Part shown: positions 1 through 9,650 of the stretch, piece after piece
Position numbering within the stretch: position 1 is the stretch's first letter
Layout: every line of letters starts with the position of its first letter
Origin: Mytilinidion resinicola
Taxonomy: Eukaryota > Ascomycota > Dothideomycetes > Mytilinidiales > Mytilinidiaceae
Length of the DNA stretch: 64,000 bases
Reading direction: 5' to 3'
Assembly: GCF_010093595.1 (NCBI RefSeq)
Contig: NW_022985439.1
Coordinates: 820,441-884,440 of the forward strand
Notes under the pieces: model-generated
Told to the model about the DNA's origin: nothing
The model's database searches: none
What the model saw: only the letters and a program-made list of their open reading frames with translations
Position numbers and translations under genes: made by a program

Positions 1-334
1 GATGGGCATCTCGCTGCCCATGGCGGGCGCGGAAGGGTCTAATTGCCAGCCCTTGGCTTGCATTCCCAGACCCATGATGTTCTCCACGGGGCTTGTCTTC
101 GTCTAGAAGGCTGATGATCCGATAGTGGAGCTCCCGGACTGCCAGGCACTATATTTGACCCAGTCTTCCCCCATATTGCCCGGACCGCTTTCAGTTCACC
201 CCAGATTCTGATTTCAAACAGTGTGGAGACTCTCCACTCGTGTTCCTCTTTCTTGCCGGCTGCACGATACTCATTTCTTCCACCCTCTGTCCACTTTACG
301 CTTCCTACCCATCCAACAAAGACAGTGAATAGTA
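1..334. other. Upstream region of the acetate transporter gene
   Basis: No protein-coding exon is supported here. The short open frames on both strands have no recognisable domain and overlap each other. The stretch is most likely the promoter and 5' leader of the transporter gene that starts at 335. The left window edge may also hold the end of another gene, but nothing recognisable is seen. Confidence 0.5.
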
Positions 335-1657
335 ATGGCGACCGCACAGGAGCACCAGGTATGTCACCGTTACTGCCGTTGCCCCAAACCCTCGTCCATT
401 TTCTCCTTCGCGGTTACATTCGGGCTGACGCGTGACAGAATGCCGCTGCGGTAGGTGGAGAGACACCATACAGTAAGGAGACCAACGGGACCAGCGCCAT
501 TGACCACGGCGCGACAACAAAACAGAGAGCACCCTACGATTATGGTACGCATTCCTCGACGTTCAATTCTTAGACAAACTTCGACTTCTTGCATCGTACT
601 CATGTTCATGCCAATCACAGGCGGCAACCCACTGGCACACGTTCGCACGAACGATTCTCAGCTTCGCATGCCAGCGTTCGGTGGAGAATTCCAGCCCGGT
701 CTATACAGGTAAGATGAATTTGAATGTGAATACCAATATAAACGATTCTAAGATTCTCGTAGGCCACCAAACAGGAAGTTTGGTAACCCAGCGCCATTGG
801 GTCTTTCAGCGTTCGCCTTGACCACCTTCGTGCTCTCGCTCATTAATATGGGCACGCGCAACATCGGGGAGCCCAACATCGTTGTTGCGATCGCCTTTGG
901 TTATGGTGGTCTTGTCCAACTTCTCGCTGGCATGTGGTAAGTCCCAATGCGCCAGCTCCCGTATGATCCCAAACTCACCATCCCAGGGAAATGGCCGTCG
1001 GAAACACCTTCGGTGCCACCGCTCTCTCGTCCTACGGCGGCTTTTGGCTCTCGTTCGCCATTATCCTAACCCCCGGTGGCTTCCAAATCGAGTCTACTCT
1101 CGAAGCCAAGGGCCCAGCACCCTTCTTCAACTCCTTCGGCCTCTACCTTATGGGCTGGTTCATCTTCACCTTCATCCTGCTCATCTGCACCCTGAAGTCC
1201 ACCGTCGCCTTCTTCAGTCTCTTCTTCACCCTCGACCTCGCCTTCCTCCTGCTCGGTATCGGCTACCTCCAGCACGGCGCGGCTGGGCCCAACACCGGCT
1301 GCATCAAGGCCGGCGGTGTCTTTGGCATCCTCGCCGCCTTCCTTGCGTGGTACAACGCGCTCGCCGGTATCGCGGATAGCTCCAACAGGTATGTTTCCGC
1401 CCCACTTTCTCCACCGACCCCGGTTCATGTTTTTCCCTCGTGCATACTGCAACACTATAAGATGCATACTGCAATACTATATCATGCATTACCCCGACAC
1501 TACACACCCGTACACACCCGTAAACACCCTTAACTAATTCCTTCCTCCCAGCTTCTTCGTCATCCCCGTCGCCCACTTCCCCTGGAGCGACACCGGCCGC
1601 GAGCGCCGCAGCAAGGTCGACAACTCGAACGCGCGCGATGCCGCTCACGTCGCATGA
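335..1657 (+). CDS. GPR1/FUN34/YaaH-family acetate transporter
   Basis: Plasma-membrane acetate/ammonium transporter-like protein of 299 aa, related to Aspergillus AcpA, Yarrowia Gpr1 and yeast Ato1/Ady2. Exons read as 335-358, 439-544, 621-708, 763-936, 987-1388 and 1552-1657; all junctions are GT-AG and the frame is continuous. The family signature NPAPLG is visible (KFGNPAPLGLSAFALTTF), preceded by the conserved MPAFGGEFQPGLYR segment. About six hydrophobic helices follow, including GYGGLVQLLAGMWEMAVGNT and the glycine-rich segment ahead of FFVIPVAHFPW. The N-terminal ~60 residues are polar and probably cytosolic. The start was chosen because the first tiny exon (MATAQEHQ) splices in frame. 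Substrate is inferred from the family; members have been linked to acetate uptake, acetate signalling or ammonium export. Confidence 0.93.
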
Positions 1658-4293
1658 AACTGTTACTTGCTCTGCGCACGCGCAAATCATCCAATTTTTT
1701 AAAAAATACCCCCATCGTTCTTATTCCTCGTCATTCAGTTTTATTCGTGCGCTAGTGAAGCTGTACCAGCCGGGAGGGAGGGTAAAGGTTGTTGTAATTG
1801 GATAAACTATGAGGTGGAGTGGAGTTCGGTTTGCGCGCGATCGGCGGGCGTGGCTTCGGCAGCCCGCTTGCCAGAAGATTGCGGGGAAGGGTGATGGGGG
1901 TTGGGGGAGGTTCCACCAATCAGAGAGGCGGGGTTGCGCATTTCTAATAATTTGAGGTCTTTTGTTACGACATTTTGAGTGTTTGGATTGGGCGAGTGAC
2001 TTTCGCGCTTCACGGCTTTGTTCATGCGCGGTGACTGTTTGCGTCATGCATGGTGATCAAGTGACTGCGTGGAGGTGCTCCGAGGAGCGTGCCGCCGCCC
2101 GGGCTGTTGATGATGGCGGGTGGCGCCTAGGAACTGCCGATGACGCAGCGAGGTTGCGATTGTGATGCCGCTTTGCAAGTGAGGAGTTTATGGGGGGATT
2201 CCAAATGCGGAGTGTGCGGAGGCTTGATGTGGAGGTGGGACCGCATTAAGCATTTAAGTGGTACGCTAGATTAGCGTCCGTAGACGAGAAGATGCATTTC
2301 CGTGGACGATCTTTGGATAAAGGTCACAAGGACCTGGGAAGCGAATTTGTAGTTGACGTCAGGGAGGCGCATGCAAATCTCGGGGCACTCGGGGTTGTAA
2401 GGGTTGGAGATGGGAGGCGTGAGTGTTCTCTTCTTACGACAGATGGACATTGTCAGAAGCAGAGGAAAGCTTTGTTCGTGTAAGGTACTCTACGTGGTGA
2501 ATTTTTCCTACGCCACACGTGCAACGTATCCACATCCTGATCCGTGGCAGCGGTTTTGTGCGATTAATGGTGTGACTTCCTGGATTCCAGGGACATGGTT
2601 TGGGGGTTTTTGGTCAGGATTATCCTGTCAAGCCAGCTTTTGGTGGAAAGCTTATGGGCGTTAAGGTAGTTCTCTATGTTACACAGGCTCCTGATAATCG
2701 TCGCTCTTCCACGAGCTGTGGGGAGGCCTAAGTCACGTGATATCACATGATTTCCCCCTGTGCCTGAACAGCAAGCATTTGCAAAATAACGCACACCGAG
2801 ATCTAGCCCCTAAGACTTGCCTACCAGCCAATTCGTAGTAGAGAAGTGCACAAAGAAGAGATAACTGCAATTCCTTCGCCACGGTTCGCTCGATTCACGA
2901 GTTGTTCACTTCCATCACTCATTCGTCCAAAAGAATAAAAGAACAACTACTTAAGTGACCTCCAAGTATTCTTCCTTTTCCTAGATTTCCACGTCTTTGC
3001 CCTCCCCATTTCGGTCACGTTCAAACATAGGAACTTTGTACATCTCCAATAGCGTCTGTGTCTTTCGTCGAATGAAGGTTACACATCCGGCATCTATTTA
3101 CTATTTAAAGCAAAAGTAGACGTGGCAGATTGAATAAGGCTAGGGACTCAAGAACACGGCCGAGAAACGTATTAAATTAATTTATGTAAATACCCAAGGC
3201 TTACGCTGATTGCAGACGCGCAGTGCAGACTCAATTTATCTTTTGTTCCCTCTTAGACCAGGATGTTCCCAAGTAAGGCAACCATGCCCTCTGCCTTCTA
3301 CAGTTTCTTAATACTTGCAGAGCTGGGAGATCGCGGTACCGTGGGACGGTGTTGTGGCTCTTGCGTTAGCTAGCGAGCTGTGATGATATAATGAGGGATC
3401 CATGGTTCGGAGGAGGTCCCCAGCGTTTTACTTCCGCACCAAAACTCGGATAAGCAGAATTCTCGCAGGCCTTTAAAGTGAATGGGGTATGCAGCTCCAT
3501 CTAAAGACCTATCGCAGAGTGGTCCTGGATATGTTGCCTCTTGGGCTTGAAGCTATTGCAAGTTGCTAACTCAAGGAGCGGGTATGGCGAACGAGATTTA
3601 AAAAAAACTGGAATCAACATCGTGGCGCGGAGAAATGAGTGCAAACTATAAGGAAGCGAGCGCAAGATAGTTGACCCAAACGAGGGGGAAAATCGAACCT
3701 ATCTTTACATAAGAGCAAACGGGAACTGTAGAGCTGCTCGAATCATCGACTCCCAGGTACTTCATAGATGTGACCGCGACGGGGAGTAGGTCTTAGTGAT
3801 TTCGGAACAGATTTGCCCATGGAGTTTTAATTTGAATTAACCAAAATATACTTTACGCTCTCCTCCAAATCGAACCCACAAACTCATGGTACTAGTATGC
3901 AGACAAAAAGGAAAGGGTCAGGAGGACCTGACTGGTGCTTTTTAGAGCAACGTATGATATTCAGCAACTTTCCTGACATACCGCAGAAAATAAAAGAGTA
4001 TACATAGCTGAAGAGAATCTGATCGATACTGATGCTTTGCGTATCTTTCCGCCTTGGCGGTTTGAGCTGGCGGGTACGTGCAGTCGTGGAGCCACCCGAT
4101 TGCCCAATCCCTTTCTCGCTGCTCACAGACGTACCTTCCATCTCATCGTAACTATCAATAAGATTCAAGTTTGAAAGAGACCTACTACCGAAAAGAAAGA
4201 GTCAAGTAGAGCTTAGAAGGCTTGTTCTAGATTTTGAGTACTTTGAGCCAGATACAGCTCAGGCAGGAAACATGCAAGACCCCAAGCAATCCC
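1658..4293. other. Long intergenic stretch, no convincing gene
   Basis: About 2.6 kb with no recognisable protein family, splice-linked exons or RNA gene. The first ~500 bases are probably the 3' UTR and terminator region of the transporter. From about 2800 the sequence becomes AT-richer with scattered stops. A 94-codon minus-strand frame (3884-4168) has no family resemblance and is left out. No terminal repeats or transposase fragment were seen. Confidence 0.6.
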
Positions 4294-4803
4294 TTAGAAC
4301 TTATACACCTCGTCCTCCGGAAACGCCCCATCAGCTAAACACTCCCCACCCAACGGCCACTCCTCCTCAATCTTAACAATATGACACGGCGAATAGACAA
4401 CGCGCCTATGCGCAATCTTCCACACCCCCTGCCTCTTCTCCACCCGGTCCAGATACCTCACACGTAGAAACATCTCGCGATCGTAGCCTGGCTCGTCTTT
4501 CGCTCCCATACGGCAAAGTGCAATGGCGTAAGTCTCGCACTCCGCGACATCGCCCTTGATCTCGACGATCTGAGTGCCGTTGTGATGCGTCCAGTGCATA
4601 CCAGGACGGCCCTGGGCGCGCATGAAATCAATAAAACCCGTTGCAGAGCCGTTGTAGACGCCGTGGTCATCGATGCCGTCCGGGTGGTAGAGAGAGGCCA
4701 GAAGGGCGTGGTCCTGGCGGTCTAGGGCGCGTGGATAGGTGTTGAGGAGATTGCGGATCTTGGACTCGTCGATTAGGTGCTGGATTTCTGGGTCACGGTC
4801 CAT
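4294..4803 (-). CDS. SnoaL-like (NTF2-fold) domain protein
   Basis: Single-exon protein of 169 aa, the usual size of stand-alone SnoaL_4 proteins. The opening stretch (residues 8-45, with IRNLLNTYPRALDRQDHALL then LYHPDG) matches the helix-helix-strand start of SnoaL-like NTF2 folds. The central HWTHHNGTQIVEIKGDVAEC and later RYLDRVEKRQGVWKIAHRRV are the typical beta-sheet strands, the last being a family hallmark (W-KIAHR). In fungi such proteins can be cyclases, dehydratases, isomerases or have no known catalysis, so no reaction is assigned. It is divergent from the methyltransferase gene at 5431 (627 bp between starts) and close to an enoyl reductase, which would fit secondary metabolism, but no synthase is present in the window. 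Confidence 0.85.
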   Translation of the reverse strand: MDRDPEIQHLIDESKIRNLLNTYPRALDRQDHALLASLYHPDGIDDHGVYNGSATGFIDFMRAQGRPGMHWTHHNGTQIVEIKGDVAECETYAIALCRMGAKDEPGYDREMFLRVRYLDRVEKRQGVWKIAHRRVVYSPCHIVKIEEEWPLGGECLADGAFPEDEVYKF

Positions 4804-5430
4804 GGCGGTAATATGATTGAGTTGATCTTTGGCGGTTTTTGAAAGTTACGAACAAATAAGAAGGCAAGATTCTCTTTCATTTCTTCTTGTTTTTTTTTCC
4901 TTTTATCATTTACAATCCTTTCGGCATTCGGAAGACTACCGGAATCGGGAGCGTGCTGCTCCGTTGCTATCATAAGCCATATAAACCATGAGGGGTTGTT
5001 GTTAGATCCAAGATGTTTGAGTAGAACCAACGTGCTTGATGGAGGTTGGTATGATGTCTTCGTCAGGAGGTTTGAAAAAGAGTGGAGTCGGAAGGATGAA
5101 TCGCTATTTGGGGTAATAGTAGTTATACCGTATAACACTTAGTATTCTACGGCATGCTACATGCCGAACTAGCGCACTTCGACCTCCGACTTCGGCCAGA
5201 GCTCCGTGATATCAAGCTCCCTCCTCCAGCACGATTGACCATGTAGGATCCTCTTCGTTAACGATTAGAACTCAGCAGTGCGATATCGCTCGATAGATGC
5301 ATATAAAGGAGGTAGATAGCACGCTTCGCACGATCAGAGCTCCATTCATTTCCATATACTAAATACAACTCTACTTAGCTGTCTCCTTAAAGCATATATA
5401 CATAAGACTCCTAGGGAATACACAGCAAAA
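4804..5430. other. Divergent intergenic region between SnoaL-like and methyltransferase genes
   Basis: A 627-bp shared promoter region with no supported exon. It has long AT runs next to the SnoaL-like start, a short inverted repeat around 5151-5166 (GGCATGCTACATGCC) and a TATA-like element at 5302. Open frames here are short and without family resemblance. Confidence 0.6.
5302..5307 (+). promoter_or_regulatory. Possible TATA box of the methyltransferase gene
   Basis: TATAAA lies 124 bases upstream of the ATG at 5431, within the range for fungal TATA elements. It is followed by a pyrimidine-rich leader. This is a motif match only; the transcription start is unknown. Confidence 0.4.
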
Positions 5431-6243
5431 ATGCCCAACAAACCCTCATATGTCCACGGTCACCACTCCTCCGTCCTCCGATCCCACTCCTGGCGAACCG
5501 TCGAGAACTCCTGTCCTCACCTACTCCCTCACCTTCGACTGGACGCGAAGATACTCGACGTAGGATGCGGGCCTGGCACCATCACCTGTGACCTCGCGCA
5601 ACGCGTCCCACAAGGCAGCGTCATCGGGGTCGACATGTCCGCCGATGTGCTCAAGGGTGCCGTGAAGCTTGCTAAAGAGCAAGGTCTAAAGAATGTTAGC
5701 TTCACGACCGACAATATCTACGACCTGCAATACCTAGATGGGAGCTTCGATATCGTCCACGTGCATCAGGTGCTTCAGCATATCGACGATCCGGTCAGGG
5801 GAATGCGGGAGCTGCGCCGGGTCACGAAGGCTGGAGGACTGGTGGCGTGTCGAGATGTCGACTATTCTGCTACTCTATGGTACCCAGATATACCTAGCAT
5901 GAAGGAGTGGTGCGATCTCTATCAGGATGTTGCCAAAAGCACAGGAGGTGACCCGAACATCGGACGTCGACTTCACGCCGTTGCGCGTGAGGCTGGCTTT
6001 CAGCGGGATCAGATCGATGCCAGTGTTGCAACATGGTGTTTCAGCACACAAGATGAGCTGGACTTCTGGTGCAACATGTGGGCTGACCGGACGCTGAACA
6101 GCGATTTCAAGGTAAAGGCCAAGCAGGGCGGGTTCGCAACCGACGAGGACTTGGAGAGATTCGCCCAAAGCTGGAGATCATTCGCTAAGGAAGAGGATGG
6201 CTGGTGTACGCTTATCCATGGGCAGCTGATCTGTCGAGTCTAG
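5431..6243 (+). CDS. Class I SAM-dependent methyltransferase
   Basis: Single-exon protein of 270 aa with the Rossmann-like fold of UbiE/COQ5 and arsenite-type methyltransferases. Motif I is clear at residues 41-50 (ILDVGCGPGT), followed by the acidic ribose-binding end of strand 2 (VIGVDMS) and the motif around FDIVHVHQVLQHIDDP, which is the usual post-II/III region. The C-terminal half has the ARDVDYSATLWYP segment typical of fungal relatives annotated as UbiE-family methyltransferases. The acceptor is unknown. The gene ends only 24 bases from the convergent enoyl reductase stop at 6268, so their 3' ends must overlap or be very short. It could act with the neighbouring reductase and SnoaL-like protein, which is inference from position alone. 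Confidence 0.9.
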   Translation: MPNKPSYVHGHHSSVLRSHSWRTVENSCPHLLPHLRLDAKILDVGCGPGTITCDLAQRVPQGSVIGVDMSADVLKGAVKLAKEQGLKNVSFTTDNIYDLQYLDGSFDIVHVHQVLQHIDDPVRGMRELRRVTKAGGLVACRDVDYSATLWYPDIPSMKEWCDLYQDVAKSTGGDPNIGRRLHAVAREAGFQRDQIDASVATWCFSTQDELDFWCNMWADRTLNSDFKVKAKQGGFATDEDLERFAQSWRSFAKEEDGWCTLIHGQLICRV

Positions 6244-6267
6244 GTATGCGTGAAATAGTGCATACTA

Positions 6268-7434
6268 TTACAATTCAAGCTTGTAAATCAGTTTCTTTCC
6301 GCTCACTTTCCCTTCCTTCATTTCTAGAATTCCCCTGAATACACCCTCCAACCCTCCATCCCTCACATCCATTCTATGAATCTTGATTTTGCCTTCCGCG
6401 ATAAGCCCTTCGGCTACTTTACACCACATCTTCATGAACTCGAAATCCTCCTCACTGGCCTCGAACATCTCCCCCGCAATCTCAAACTCCCTGCCTAGTC
6501 CTGTGTATCCGAGATTGAAGCTCACCTCCACATCATCCCGAGGAGAAAAAGTATCACCGGTGATGGAGCCATACCAAAGCTTACTCCCATCCGGCTTGGC
6601 AGAATCCGAGAACGCTTCCGCACAGATCTTTGCTACCTCATCTCCACCAATGGTATCCCAAATGTCGTAGAGCTGGTTATCCGTATAGGCCCGAATCTCC
6701 GCGCCACATCCAGGCGCCCTGTAGTCAAAAGCCGCCGACGCACCAAGGCTCTTGACATAGTCAAAATTGCGCGGATGACACGTCGTAATCACCTCAAAGC
6801 CCGACCTATCACCAGCATCAGCAAACCTCCCCATGGAAACCTCCCGATTGCTCAAAACTCACAACTTCGCAAACTGGATCCCGTACGCCCCCATCCCCGA
6901 ACTCCCCCCATACACCAAAAACCACGGCTTCTTCCCCCCCTCCCCCGCTCCCACTTCCCCTTCCTTGCCGCCCAACCCCTGAACCGGCAGCCTCTTCTTC
7001 TGATAAAACGCCTGCCCCACCGTCAGCATCGCCACCCCGAGCCCCGCGCCCTCCTCCCAGCTCATCTGCTCCGGCAGTTTGATCACCAGCCCCGCAGGCG
7101 CAACTACATACTCGGCAAACGCGCCGCTCGTCGGCGCCGTGGTGTTCGCGCCGTGCACGACGCCGCACACGCGGACGCCGATCTGGGACGCGTCGACGCC
7201 CGCGCCGACGGCCGTGATGACGCCGGCGTAGTCGCAGCCGATGGTGCTGCCCACGGGGCCGAGGCCTAGGGCGGGGGCATCGATGTGCTGGTTCCAGTCG
7301 GTGGGGTTGAGGGCGACGGCGTGGGTGCGGATGAGCAGGTGCCCTGGGGGCAGCGGGGGCAGGGGGGTGGTGACTACGGCGGCGTGGGTGGGGGACTGGA
7401 TTTTGAGGGCGTGCATGGTGGTGGGGAGGGGCAT
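6268..7434 (-). CDS. Medium-chain (ToxD/LovC-type) zinc-independent oxidoreductase
   Basis: NADPH-dependent enoyl reductase-like protein of 369 aa. Two exons: 6863-7434 and 6268-6805, joined over a 57-nt GTGAGT...TAG intron. Splicing turns the first exon end (GAYGIQFAKL) into ...FAKLSGFEVITTCHPRNFDY, as in ToxD-like proteins. The GroES-like N-terminal domain has ALNPTDWNQ and GCDYAGVI; the Rossmann part has VYGGSSGMGAYG and the loop around SLGASAAFDYR. Zinc-binding cysteines of classical alcohol dehydrogenases are absent, as expected for trans-acting enoyl reductases and quinone oxidoreductase-like members. The coding strand of exon 1 is unusually C-rich, giving long shadow frames. Relatives often sit in polyketide clusters, but no PKS is visible here, so a stand-alone role is equally likely. 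Confidence 0.9.
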
Positions 7435-7893
7435 GGTTGAGAGAGAGTTTGGGGGACTTGGGTTGGAGGGGATGAGGTTTGGGGATGGGGGGGTGGAGGG
7501 TGGGATTGGGCAATGTGGGAACGTAGATTGGTGCTGTTTGAAGGGTTGGTAGTTGAGATGGCAAGAGGAGACTGGTTTATGTAGTTAATTGGATTGGATG
7601 TTGTTAGTTGGAATGCAATAGTCAGCAAGAGGGATTGGTAATATGGTGTATGCCATAAAGGGAATACGCTCAGCAGGGGTTTTGCAGAGTCCCATCTCCG
7701 CAAGGGTCTAGCTTGTCTCGAAAGAACGTATATTGAATGTATTGGTATCGCTGCATGCCGCTTCTCGAGCAAAACATCCCATCAAGACTCCATCGGCCCG
7801 CTCATAAGTCAGCAACTAGTATCACCGCTCAAAGTCCGTCATATTCGTTCGTTGGCGTTAGCAGGGATGCATCGGCGAGCTATTAGAGCTTGT
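7435..7893. other. Intergenic region upstream of the oxidoreductase gene
   Basis: About 460 bases between the oxidoreductase start and the 3' end of the zinc-ribbon microprotein gene. The first 130 bases are strongly G-rich on the plus strand and form the 5' leader of the minus-strand oxidoreductase. No exon or RNA gene is seen. Confidence 0.55.
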
Positions 7894-8077
7894 CTAGACG
7901 GGGCAGGTCTGTAGATGGTGTTAGTTCAAGTTATGGCAGAGTATGAGGCTTCTGTGTGTAGAGAGTACTCACAGCACCACAAGAGCCGCAGGCCTTGTTG
8001 TCACCGCTGATGGACGCGCCGCACTTCGGGCAGGAAGAGTTATGGCTGTTGACAGGGGTTGTGATACTGGTAGACAT
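7894..8077 (-). CDS. 39-aa zinc-ribbon microprotein
   Basis: Very small protein assembled from two exons, 7973-8077 and 7894-7908, across a 64-nt intron with GTGAGT and CAG borders. Exon 1 gives 35 residues ending in CPKCGASISGDNKACGSCGA; exon 2 adds only TCPV before a TAG stop. The arrangement CxxC...CxxC plus a final Cys resembles short zinc-ribbon proteins of filamentous fungi that end in the same way, and the precise splice to a four-residue last exon argues that the gene is real. The unspliced frame would instead run into an unrelated tail. Start ATG at 8077 is preferred over upstream in-frame codons, because the upstream part is poorly protein-like. Function unknown; zinc binding is inferred from the cysteine spacing. 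Confidence 0.72.
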
Positions 8078-9464
8078 GTTGCCTTTGACTTGAGTAGTTG
8101 ACTTTGTGGGGAACTGTTCGGACGTTTGGATGTGTCTTGGTGGTGAAGTGTTGTGGTTGTGAGAGACGGTGAGGGGTGGCGGGGTATAGGTACGGGCGAG
8201 CTGAAACCGCCTAGCAACGGGGCTTCTGTTCGACACGTGCCAGGTGACCTATCTCTCTCGAGTAGCCTGGGGGAGTGATTGGTGATCTGTAAGACTCTCA
8301 TGCTCCTTCCGTTTTAACGTGGTGCTTTACGCTCCATTCGGGATAACCATCTGACTTGCATCTGACCAATCAGATGTCGCTTATATCAGGTAAGAGGCAC
8401 GTGACATTTTTGGAGGGAGTGAAAAGCCGCCTTCCGTAGGGATTTGGACTTCGATGGACGGCTAAACTCAGTTGCTGGAGTTATCTTCATGAGGTTAGTT
8501 GGCGTATTTCGAGTTCGAGAGATAGAGACGGTATAATTACCTTCATCGGGAACCCTATACAGCCTTCACACATCAAACTCAACCACCATCCCTCGGCTGA
8601 GGCTTCAGACAAAAGAGACGACCGAGAAAGGCAGTCACCCTCTTCCAGGATACTTTCGACATGGTACCTTATGATATACAGAAAATGAGAATAAACGCTT
8701 TCCTCTACACCCAGCTCGCCCCAACCCACGGCACCGCAACCTTCAAGTACTCGCGCAACCACCATCCTACCTACCTATCCGCCTCCTAGCCTTCTCTCCT
8801 AGGCCTCAGAACCCTCGGCTCAGGCACATAAAAGAGTGGCGCAGCCAACACCGCCTCCCATGACCGGAATTGCAGCTTCGCCCTTCCAACGAGGCTGAAC
8901 GGTTGCATTCACGCCCGTCAAGCCTTACCGACCGGTACGAATCTAGCCGCTTTGTCCACCGCGCCTGCGTCATGCTCGTGTTGCGGGTCCCTGGCCCCAC
9001 CAGGCCGTTGGAGACGATTGAGCTAATCGCAAGGCTGAAACATCTGGGGACATAATTTTGCCTGCATCGGGTTGGGAGGTGAGGTGGGGGCTGAGGTATT
9101 TCTGGATTGGGGAGAGGGCAGATGTGGGATCCGAGGTTGGAGAATTGCGAGCTAGAGCTAGTGGGTAGATGTGATTTTAGTTTGACCGGATGGCTCAGGG
9201 GTGGGGAGGTGCTTAGGAACGGGTTGGAAGCGGAGGATGGCCGGATTGGGGAGCCGAGTCATGGTGTTGCTGTGTACGCATGGGGTGAGGCTAGATAAAC
9301 CTGGCGTCTGGGAATTTTACCATAGTGGCGGTGCTAGGTGGGGGTCTTTTTCTTTTACCGCAGCCTCGTTGGGGTAGTCTTCACGGAGAAATCGATGATT
9401 GGATGTGAGCGCCTGCATGTCTTGTTCTATTGATAAAGAGAGGGATGCTCCCATGTGAACTCCC
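8078..9464. other. Intergenic region without a recognised gene
   Basis: About 1.4 kb between the microprotein start and the 3' repeat next to the amidase. Short frames on both strands show no domain, signal peptide or splice-linked partner. The part nearest 8078 is the probable promoter of the microprotein gene. Confidence 0.55.
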
Positions 9465-9650
9465 CGGAGATGAAGCTGAGTTGAGCTACGGCTTACAATC
9501 ACTCTCCCATTCACTGCGACCTTGAGCTTTCGGAGATATGTATCCCTTCTCAGACGAAGCTGAAAAAAGCTATGGCCTACAATCGCTCTCTCATTCACTG
9601 CAGCCTTGAGCTTTCTAGAATATTCATGCCTTCTCACACGAAGCTAGCAA
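9465..9650. repeat. 84-bp tandem repeat, about 2.2 copies, at the amidase 3' end
   Basis: Two diverged copies start at 9484 and 9568 (period 84), each reading from AGCTA(C/T)GGC(T/C)TACAATC through CATTCACTGC to CTTGAGCTTTC and then (A/C)GAAGCT. A partial third copy precedes them from about 9465 (GATGAAGCTGAGTTGAGC). The second complete copy overlaps the last codons and stop of the amidase gene, so the extra copies lie in its 3' untranslated region. In one minus-strand frame the copies encode two similar ~28-residue stretches, most likely a by-product. Confidence 0.75.

Noticed and set aside
3680..3880. Reverse B-box-like words (ATCGAACC) suggesting a minus-strand tRNA
   Set aside because: No complementary T stem or acceptor stem found around either word.
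3884..4168. 94-codon minus-strand frame
   Set aside because: No family resemblance, lies in AT-rich intergenic DNA, no supporting splice or promoter context.
6818..7564. 248-codon minus-strand frame rich in Pro, His and Arg
   Set aside because: Shadow of the C-rich first exon of the oxidoreductase in another frame.
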